The translations under genes and the position numbers were made by a program. The notes under the pieces are model-generated. The model saw nothing but the letters and a program-made list of their open reading frames with translations. It was not told the origin of the DNA and ran no database searches. 64,000 nt of DNA from Sophora flavescens (Eukaryota > Streptophyta > Magnoliopsida > Fabales > Fabaceae), in NCBI GenBank assembly GCA_030762895.1, contig CM061069.1, forward strand, positions 9,479,630 through 9,543,629. The letters run 5' to 3'. Every line of letters starts with the position of its first letter. Positions within the stretch are counted from its first letter, which is position 1. Shown here piece after piece: positions 55,998 through 64,000 of the stretch.

Positions 55998-57457
55998 AAA
56001 TACCCCAAACTTAAACTTTGCTTGTCCCCAAGCAAACTAGGACTCAAAAATCAAAAAGACTCAAGACTTGGCATGCTTAAAAGATTCAATCAACCTTGAA
56101 CAAATTCAAGCAATACATCAAAACAGTTTTCTTCAATGTCCCCCCTTTTTCAAGAAAAGCAATCCCCACAACCATTCATTCTAAACAATTGAGAATTTCA
56201 TCATTCAAACAATCATCAATCTAAGCGGGGGATCCGGGTTACACACAAGAGGGAGATCACCAAATTCAAATAATCGCCTTCCTCACAAGGGCATTTAGTG
56301 TTCACTCAATCGCTCAGTTTGTGTCAGGCTATCAACATTGCACTCAATTTCACTTTTCAAGAACACTTCCCATAAATTTGATTTTCATCTCAAAATGATT
56401 CCCACAGAAAACATGCAAGCAACATCAAAAGGTCTTTTATGGGTTGTAATGGGGCCTGGCTAAGGGTAGGATATACAAAGATACTAGGCTGAAGACCCTA
56501 GGAACTAAGAGAGTATGAAACAGTTCAAAACATTGAAATTCCACTCAGATTCCTTTTCTCATTTTTTTCTTTATGCTTTGGGTGACTACAGCCTTTCTCT
56601 TTTTTTTCTAATACTTTTATTTTTTTTAACATTTTTACAATTTTCTTTTCTTTTTTTTTCTTCATTTTTTTTTTCATTTTTTTTTCTCAATCCCAACAAC
56701 ACATCACCTTGTAGCCACCCCAAACTTAGTTTCTTGCACCCATTCTCTTTCTAAGATTCCATGCTCTCCTAATCCTAAGATCGGGTTAACATGGTTTTTC
56801 AGATTTTTAGCTCATAACATTAGGTTATCAAGAATTAACAGGCTAATTAGGCTCAATGGGGCTAACTAGGGAACATGCATTAGGGATGGTTATTTTAGGC
56901 TAAGTAGTTATTTACAAAGAAAATGCCTAAATCATCTGAAGCAAACACATAATCATGCAAACCAAAAAGAGACTCAAGCAAATTCATGAAAGTGCAACTT
57001 GAAAGTGATTTCACACAGTTAAAACATGTTGGAGGCTCAAATCCTCACCTGGACATTCATGCAAATTGTTTGACAGATTCTATCCCTAGTGTGTGCTTCC
57101 TATCACCCCAAACTTATCATAAATCATGCCATCATAACAAAATCTCAAAGTTCAGTTTTCAATCACATGGGGATCATGTTTCAAAAACAAAAATTTTTCA
57201 GCCTAGGGTGAATCATCATGCAATCAATCTGTACAAAATCAATCAAAATCCAATAAACTTGCCAACAAAAGACTCAACACCACTCCTGAGCTTCTCAAAT
57301 TATTCAGGAGCTTTATTCAAAGAAAAGGAAAAAAAACAAAACAAAACATAACAAAAACTACAACTAGTTCCCTCCCCCACACTTAAAATATACATTGTCC
57401 CCAATGAACAAAAGAACTACAAAAACAGAGTTTGGGAAAGGAAAGGAAACTCCCTGA
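55998..57457 (-). other. 3' non-coding region and polypurine tract of element C
   Basis: Follows the integrase stop at 57458. Contains a T-rich (A-rich in element sense) low-complexity stretch at about 56595-56700 and the polypurine tract at 55998-56012 (complement of GTTTGGGGTATTT). No reading frame resembling an envelope-like protein. The palindrome ends inside it at 56764; beyond that it is single copy. Confidence 0.8.
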
Positions 57458-58450
57458 TCAAGTATCAGTGTAGGTGGGAGCTTCCAAGGAGAGCTCCTCA
57501 ACATTAACATCCACAGGAACACCAGCATCAACACCATGGAATGGCTTCAACCTCTGCCCGTTAACCTTGAAGGTCTTGTTGGTACCTGTACTTTGAATCT
57601 CTACTGCACAATAAGGAAACACATTAGTAAAAACAAATGGTCCAATCCACATGGACCTAAGTTTCCCAGCCATCAATCTCAGGCGGGAGTTAAACAGTAA
57701 GACTTTCTGCCCCACAAAAAATTCTTTCCTAACAATCATCCTATCATGAAAAAGTTTTGTTTTCTATTTATAAATCCTGGAGCTTTCATAGGCTTCTAGC
57801 CTAAGCTCCTCAAGTTACTGCAAATGCAGTTTTCTTTCAACACCAGCTTCCTTCATGTCCAAGTTACAGCACTTGACTGCCCAATATGCACGGTGCTCAA
57901 CTTCCACCGGGAGGTGACATGCCTTACCAAATACAAGCATGAAGGGAGACATTCCTATAGGTGTCTTGAAAGCAGTCCTCTGAGCCCACAGTGCGTATTC
58001 GGCCATTGGTCTGGGGATGGTAAGCAGTGGAAACTCTTTGCACAACCCCATATTTTCTGAGTAAGTCCTCCATTGTTCTGTTGCAGAAGTGAGTGTCCTG
58101 GTCACTGATGATGGCCTTAGGTATGCCAAACCTGCAAAAAATGTTGGACCTAACAAATTTGGAAACAACTTTAGCATCGTTAGTCCTAGTGAGGATTGCT
58201 TCCTCCCACTTTGAAACATAGTCTACAGCCAAAAGAATATATAGAAAACCAAAAGAAGGAGGGAAAGGACCCATAAAATCAATCCCCCACACATCAAAAA
58301 CCTTACAATAAAGCATGGGCTGCTGAGGCATCTCACTCCTACGAGTGATGGCAGGGCCTGCTGTTTGACATCCCTTGAAATTCTTGTAAACCTCATAGGA
58401 ATCTCTAAAAATTGTGGGCCAGTAAAACCCATAATCCAGGACTTTTCTTG
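57458..58450 (-). pseudogene. pol: Integrase of element C
   Basis: The core has WGIDFMGPFPPSFGFLYI, IISDQDTHFCNR and a YHPQTNGR block after which the frame slips (near 58010), losing the catalytic Glu block in frame. KTPIGMSPFMLVFGKACHLPVE follows in another frame. The C-terminal GPY/F-type domain (SMWIGPFVFTNVFPY, then FKVNGQRLKPF) lies in 57458-57739, giving the natural C-terminus. One Cys of the His2Cys2 domain is lost (NFKGCQ). Confidence 0.87.
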
Positions 58451-58457
58451 CTGTCCT

Positions 58458-59252
58458 CTATGGTCCAAAATGTCCTCCAACTTGAGAGGCATGTGAGAAG
58501 TTCAAAATGGACTCTGTCTCATGATCGGGGACACACCTCCGAATCACCTGATCACTGCAAAACTTCCAAAGGTAGGGATCATCCCACACATAGTACTTTG
58601 CATCACTCTTGAGCTTGTGAAACTTATGTCTACTTGTACCTGCAGGAACAATACCAGCAACAATAAAGTTAACTATGTCAGCAAACCAGGGGGTTACCCC
58701 ATACAGATGTAAAAGTCTCTCATCAGGGAAATCATCTTGGATGGGAGAAGGATCCTCATCCCTCGCTATTCGACTCAAGTGATCGGCTACCAAATTTTCC
58801 GCTCCACTCTTGTCCTTTATCTCCACATTGAATTCTTGGAGCAAAAGCATCCACCGGATCAGTCTTGGCTTAGCTTCTGGTTTCTTTAACAGGTACTTCA
58901 GAGCTACATGGTCAGTGAAAACAATAACCCTAGAACCTAGCAAATATGACCTAAACTTATCAAGTTCAAACACAACAGCTAGCAGTTCTTTCTCAGTGGT
59001 GGTGTAATTTGATTGTGCAGCATCTAATGTCCTAGAAGCATAATGAATTACATGGGCAGCCTTGCCCACCCTTTGTGCCAGAACCGCTCCCACAGCAAAA
59101 TTGGAAGCATCACACATTAGTTCAAAAGGGAGTGTCAAGTCTAGGGGCTGGATGATGGGGGTAGATGTCAATGCTTTTTTCAGGTAGTCAAATGCCTCCT
59201 TGCAATGGTCATCAAAATGGAACAGGGCATCATTTTTCAACAGGTTTGACAA
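58458..59252 (-). pseudogene. pol: RNase H and start of integrase of element C
   Basis: 264-codon frame: connection end, then RNase H with CDASNFAVGAVLAQR, TTEKELLAVVFELDKFRSYL and VFTDHVALKYL (catalytic Asp, Glu, Asp present), ADHLSR, and the beginning of the integrase zinc domain (SHASQVGGHFGP) before a stop. This is the segment missing from elements A and B. Confidence 0.9.
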
Positions 59253-59276
59253 TGGCAGAGCTATCTTGCTGAAGTC

Positions 59277-60255
59277 CTATATAAAGCGCCTGTAGAAACC
59301 TGCATGTCCAAGAAAAGAACGGATCTCGCGTACGCAAGATGGGTAAGGCAATGAAGAAATCCCATCAATTTTTGCAGGATCCACTGAAATACCCTCTTTA
59401 GAAATTACATGACCCAAAACAATCCCCTGCTCTACCATAAAGTGACATTTCTCATAGTTCAAAATCAAATCAGTCTCAATGCATCTTTGTAGAACTAAAC
59501 TCAGACTATGCAGACATGCATCAAATGAGGAGCCATATACAATGAAGTCATCCATGAACACCTCTATGCAATTTTCAATAAATTCAGAGAAAATGCTAAG
59601 CATGCATCTTTGGAAGGTGCCAGGAGCATTACAAAGGCCAAATGGCATCCTCCTATAGGCAAACGTACCGAAGGGGCACGTGAAAGTGGTCTTTTCACGA
59701 TCCTCGGGGGCAATATGGATCTGGAAATACCGGAAAAGCCATCAAGAAAGCAATAATGAGATTTACCAGCCAGCCGATCCAAAGATCGATCTATGAGCGG
59801 GAAAGGAAAATGATCCTTTACGGTGGCCTGGTTCAACTTCCTATAATCTATACGAGACTACTTGGCTATTCTGGACTCTAGTAGGTACAAGCTCATTATT
59901 ATCATTCCTAACTACTGTTAGACCAGACTTCTTTGGTACAACTTGCACCGGACTTACCCAAGTACTATCAGAGATGGGGTATATAATACCTGCCTGCAGA
60001 AGCTTAGTCACATCTTTCTTCACCACATCCAAAATCAATGGGTTTAGTCGCCTTTGGGCCTGTCTAACTGGTTTAGCTCTATCCTCCAATAGAATTCTGT
60101 GCATGCATCTGGAGGGGCTAATTCCTGGAATATCAGCCAAGCTCCACCCAATAGCCTTCTTGTGCTTCTTCAGAACCTCCAATAGTTTGGCTTCCTGGTC
60201 AGAGTTAAGGCTGGAAGAGATAATGACTGGCAGTTTTTCATTTGTCTCCAGGTAG
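59277..60255 (-). pseudogene. pol: Reverse transcriptase of element C
   Basis: Three overlapping frame pieces (59841-60182, 59564-59836, 59277-59648). The first catalytic Asp is present (FLDGFSG, GAT at 59741-59743), as is FMDDFIVYGSS. A 1-bp loss after it (near 59730) and changes near 59785 and 59850 break the frame. A stop at 59277-59279 lies in the RRFI(K) block. Confidence 0.88.
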
Positions 60256-60262
60256 GCATACT

Positions 60263-62170
60263 TCAGGTTCCCAGAAGTAGCTTGGGTTCTAAGGATGGTG
60301 GCTGCTCAACAGATGGTACATTAGGAGTAGCTAGGATGTCAAGGACTTCTGCTGAACAGACAGCTTCACTCTCACTATCACTATCACCTTGCAAGGTTGA
60401 ATCAAGAAACTCAGCACAAACAGAACAAGGGTTAATGTCAGTACAGTTAGTACATGAATACAAATCATCAAAACCAGAAATGAATGGAAAATCAGAAATA
60501 AAATCCTCCTGGGTATCCTCAATAAGCTCCGAAAGCAACTCTAATTGAAAAACCGAGTGCTCCTCCAGTGGGTGTTTCATAGCATCAAAGATCTTGAACT
60601 TGGCCACAATATCACCAAACTCCTTAGACATAGTCCCATCATGCACATCAATTTTAGTCTTGGCTGTCTTCATGAATGGTCTGCCCAAGATTATTGGTGA
60701 TCTACTGGAATGTGTCTCTCCTGCCATGTCTAAGATGTAGAAGTCAGCAGGGAAGATCAAATCATCAACTTGCACTAGCACATCTTCTACCATTCCCATA
60801 GGTCGGGCACTGGTCCTGTTAGCCAACTGGATGGTGAGACCTGTATACTGCAAAGGCCCAAGATCAAGGTTATTAAAGATGGAGGTAGGCATGACATTTA
60901 TGGAGGCTCCCAAATCCAGCATGCAGTTTTCAAATTTCCTATCCCCAATAGTGCATGGAATAGTAAATATGCCTGGGTCCTTGCACTTCTGTGGTAGTGC
61001 CTGAGTAGGGGTTAAAGCAGCAACTCTTTCTGGTGCAGGCCTAGACTGGATAAAAGCTGAGACATTTCTTCCCAAATCAACCCTCTCATTATTCTTCATC
61101 TTCCTCTTGTTGGTGCATAGATCCTTGAGAAATTTGGCATACTTAGGCACCTTCTTGATCACATCCAACAGTGGAATATTTACAGCTACCTTTATGAAAA
61201 CATCAAGAATTTCCTTCTCCTTCTCTTCACCACCAATCTTCTTATTATTCTGCAATCTGTGTAGGAATGGGATTGGTGGTCTGTTCACTTTCTCAACTTC
61301 AACCTCAATAGTAGGCTCAGGAGTTACCTCAACAGATTCTTCATCTTTTCCAAAGGTGGCCCCAACAACTTTTCCAGATCTCAGAGATATGGCACTCACA
61401 TTAGGATTGGAGGCATTGGGATTTATTACTGGCTGTGCCGGTAGCTGGGTTGTTCTTTGAGCTTGCTGTATGTTATTTATGTTTGTGGCAAGCTGTCCAA
61501 CCTGTGTCTCTAAATTCTGAATGCTAGCATTTGTTTGCTGCTGAAACTGTGCCTGTGAAGTCTGAATCTGTCCCATTTGCTGCTGGAACTGGAGATTTTG
61601 TGCAGCCATTTGTGCAGCCATTTGTTTGAGCATATCCTCTAATGAAGGTCCAGAAGGTGCTGAAGTGGTCACTGGAGGATTCTGAGGTGCTGCGATCGGT
61701 TGTTGTTGGGATGAGTTCCCATACCGCAGATTAGGATGATTCCTCCAGTTGGGATGGTACTTATTGGTGGAGAGGTCTGGAGTGCTGTACCGATTATGAC
61801 TGTTTCCTTGATTATATGGATTTACTGCATAAGCTTGAGACACTTCACTGACAAACTCTTCTCTCTGGGTGGGGCATGCATCATATGGGTGCTCAGGAGA
61901 ATTGCATATGCCACATAACTTTGCAGGCTGAACCCTGTCTATTGCCAATTGCCTTACAAAAGAAGTAAGCTCATCCAATCTATTCTCAAGGGCGGCCTGG
62001 TTGGAAGATGAACTATGGACCTCATGCACACCTCTTGTCTCAACTGAATTTCTTCTGGTAGTAAACTGCTGGGAGTTCAGTGACATATTCTCAATGAGTT
62101 GCTTGGCAGCAGCTGGGGTCTTATCAACTAGTGCTCCCCCACTAGCAGCATCCAAAAGATTCCTATCCAT
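60263..62170 (-). pseudogene. gag: gag C-terminal half and protease of element C
   Basis: 635-codon frame: LLPMDRNLLDAASGGALVDK, zinc knuckle CGICNSPEHPYDAC (about 61870-61912), a Gln-rich coiled tail (QMAAQMAAQNLQFQQQMGQ), the basic linker, protease DLGASINVMP (about 60895-60925) and ILGRPF. It ends by frameshift near 60275, just ahead of the RT leader. Confidence 0.9.
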
Positions 62171-62794
62171 CGGTAGTAATCCTTTATAAAAGTACTAGAT
62201 GAGGAGCTGTTCATAAATCTGATGCTGGGGGCAACTGGATACCAAGAGCTTGAACCTCTCCCAATATTCAGCTAGCGACTCATTCCCTTGCCTGATGCCT
62301 CATATTTCTTTCCTTATTGACGCAGATCTTGAAGCAGGAAAATATATTTCTAGGAAAACCCTCTTCAAATCATTCCAAGTGGTGATAGAGTTGGGCTCAA
62401 GATACAACAGCCAATCCGTTGCAGCTCCCTGGAGTGAGAACGGAAAAGTCTTCAGCTTGATACTATCTTCAGTGACTCCCTCTGATCTCGAGGTTGTGGA
62501 GCAGACAACTTGGAATTCCTTCAAGTGCTTGTGTGGATCCTCACCTGCAAGACCATTAAACTTTGGCAACAAGTGAATGAAACCAGATTTTAGTTCAAAA
62601 GGAGTATCAGCACCAGGATATGAAATACACAATCCATTATAGTTAACATCAGGGGCAACAAGCTGTCTTAATGTCCTTTGATCACCCATATTTTCAAAAA
62701 CAGTTTTGGAATTAGAATCACTACTAGTGGTAGCCCGAAATTCTCTACGGAGTGTGTGCAGTGTTCTTTCAATTTCCGGGTCAAAATCACACAA
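62171..62794 (-). pseudogene. gag: gag N-terminal half of element C
   Basis: Frame 62300-62794 starts MCDFDPEIERTLHTLRREF, with a downstream Met before GDQRTLRQLVAPD as an alternative start. It contains the capsid blocks GEDPHKHLKEF, LQGAATDWLLYL and TTWNDLKRVFLEIYFP. A TGA near 62299 (Cys in copies A and B) and a TAG near 62197 (Gln in A) interrupt it. Confidence 0.88.
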
Positions 62795-62894
62795 TTCAGG
62801 GCAATTAGACCTAGTAGCCAGACCAATTCAAAACAAAAACGAAATTAAAAGAAAAAGACAAGAAAGAAAAAAATGGAAAAATAACAAATAAGAG

Positions 62895-62912
62895 TCCCCG
62901 GCAACGGCGCCA
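62895..62912 (-). other. Primer-binding site, tRNA-Asp (element C)
   Basis: Exact 18-base complement of the tRNA-Asp 3' end, 4 bp from the LTR terminus. Confidence 0.92.
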
Positions 62913-62916
62913 ATTT

Positions 62917-64000
62917 TGGTGTTTATTTCAGCGCGCCATCAAAAAGAACGAGCGGGTTTTAAAACTGTAGTTTAGGGCGACAACTAGGATGTCGTCTCAC
63001 AAGGACTCTTAAAGTGTTATTTTTCACAAAAATAAGTTTTTTGGAGGGGGGGTTGGATTGGGATGCAAATAAGAAAACAAAATAATAACAGAGAAATGAA
63101 ACAAGGAAATTCAAAGAGATTGTCAAATAGCTAAAAACCGATTAATCTATTGTTCTCGATTTCCCAATTATCATAGGTTCATGCAATTTCCAAGCCCTAA
63201 GCAGATTCTAATCCCCTCCCGGTTGTAGCAACAATTTACAAGTGAAACCACTACTACAGATACATGTCCCTATTCCCGAATTAAGCAAACGGGGTTAAGC
63301 CCTTCGTGAACTAAGCGAACACGAAACGTACACACGCGAATTAAGCAGACGTGATTAATTATAGGAACATAATATCACCAGAAATAAATCAACACAACCC
63401 AATATACTCCTGAATTAAGCAAACAGAAACATAAAGAATGGCATTGAAAAGGGAAAAGCATACAAAACAGGAAATACAAGAACCTCAAGTGTGGTGGAAA
63501 TCGATTACAATAGATTAATCCTAGAACTCAGTTCTCCATAAAAAAAACGAAAACACACAGAAAAAATGTAAACAGAACAATGGAGAAGCAAAAAGTCCCT
63601 TCTAATCTGCCCAGACAGAGTTTATAACATTCATGAATTTTGCCCACTCGCGAGGCGAGACCTAATTCGCGAGGCGAATATTGTGAAGAGTCAGCAACCT
63701 TTGGCATTCTCGCGGGGCGAAGGACTACTCGCGGGGTGAGAATCTGAAGAGTCTTCTTATTACGCCCGTTATGAACATCAGGGGCCAACCGTGATGCTTT
63801 CTGACTTCCATTATCGCGAGGCGAAGGGATTATTCGCAAGGCGAGACTCTTCAAGTTCCAAACTGTCACAGCCGTGACCTTCAGCATGGTTAAACCGTGA
63901 TAGCTTCTGGTCTTCCTGGGTTGGATTACTCGCGGGGCGAGTCAAGTGTTCGCGAGGCGACACAAAAACCTTGCATTTTCCTGGAACAGTCAGCCTTCGG
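62917..64000 (-). mobile_element. 5' LTR of element C (cut by window end)
   Basis: Matches the 3' LTR at 54589-55673. The terminal 30 bp (62917-62945) are altered compared with all other copies. Dyad doublets at about 63650-63960. The LTR should extend about 325 bp past the window. Confidence 0.92.

Larger units (their letters stand above)
2075..56764. repeat. Giant inverted repeat, arms of about 27 kb around a 500-N gap
   Basis: The left arm (2075-29624) and right arm (30125-56764) are reverse complements over their whole length. Checkpoints: LTR termini 2866 and 55997, tRNA-like segments 4279-4350 and 54512-54583, LTR termini 9666 and 49182, Cassandra 15705-16567 and 43034-43883, 4.4-kb insertion 18483-22906 and 36698-41119, LTR termini 27263 and 32357. 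The arms share all nested insertions and their target-site duplications. The left arm is about 0.9 kb longer, mainly because of one 740-bp indel near 9826-10568. The outer edges are at 2075 (fusion to an LTR fragment) and 56764 (element C continues uninterrupted). Confidence 0.95.
54589..64000 (-). mobile_element. Athila-like element C, two LTRs and all pol domains, 5' LTR cut by window end
   Basis: In element order: 5' LTR (62917 to beyond 64000), PBS (62895-62912), gag, protease, RT, RNase H, integrase (62794-57458), non-coding 3' region with polypurine tract (57457-55998), 3' LTR (54589-55997). The LTRs are very similar over the visible part. It is the only element here with complete domain content, but nonsense codons and frameshifts disable it. 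There is no env-like frame between integrase and 3' LTR. Confidence 0.93.

Noticed and set aside
55998..57457. Envelope-like ORF of an Athila element
   Set aside because: Frames here are short and T-rich, with no signal peptide or transmembrane pattern that stands out from composition.

Overview
This is plant nuclear DNA made almost entirely of nested, decayed LTR retrotransposons. I see no intact host gene. The elements are plant-specific lineages: Athila/Diaspora-like Ty3-gypsy primed by tRNA-Asp, SIRE-like Ty1-copia, a Cassandra-type 5S-carrying miniature element, and a Mutator-like element that captured a GeBP/DUF573 gene fragment. The AT-rich background and the style of the copia LTRs suggest a legume, but that is inference.

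The dominant structure is one giant inverted repeat. Bases about 2075-29624 (left arm) are repeated in reverse complement at about 30125-56764 (right arm). The arms are separated by a run of exactly 500 N. Every element of the left arm recurs in mirror order in the right arm, with the same insertion points and target-site duplications. The arms differ by scattered base changes, clusters of small indels (the right arm is more broken) and one indel of about 740 bp. Either this is a real palindrome or two alleles/contigs were scaffolded tail to tail.

Left arm, outside to centre: the 3' end of an Athila-like element (2075-4273); a 72-bp tRNA-Asp-derived segment (4279-4350); Athila-like element A on the minus strand (4356-9666), deleted for RNase H and integrase; a Mutator-like region with two inverted GeBP pseudogene copies (9830-11735); a copia 3' remnant (11880-12570); a second Athila-like element F (about 13235-24840), split by a Cassandra insertion (15705-16567) and by a 4.4-kb solo-LTR-like insertion (18483-22906); a copia LTR H (24888-25780); a fragment of a third Athila-like element G (25782-27263); a SIRE-like copia gag/pol fragment J (27264-29435); and a minisatellite running into the gap. 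The right arm mirrors this.

Outside the palindrome, 1-1094 is unassigned, 1095-2075 is a truncated LTR, and 56765-64000 continues element C. Element C is the only element here with all gag-pol domains and two LTRs; its 5' LTR runs off the window. All coding regions carry stops or frameshifts, so none of these elements looks able to move on its own.

The observations most worth following are the palindrome itself, the tRNA-Asp copy trapped between two converging LTRs, and a regular array of paired TCGC-N3-GCGA dyads in the U3 of the Athila-like LTRs. The array holds six doublets with 19-20 bp spacing and is conserved between LTR subfamilies.
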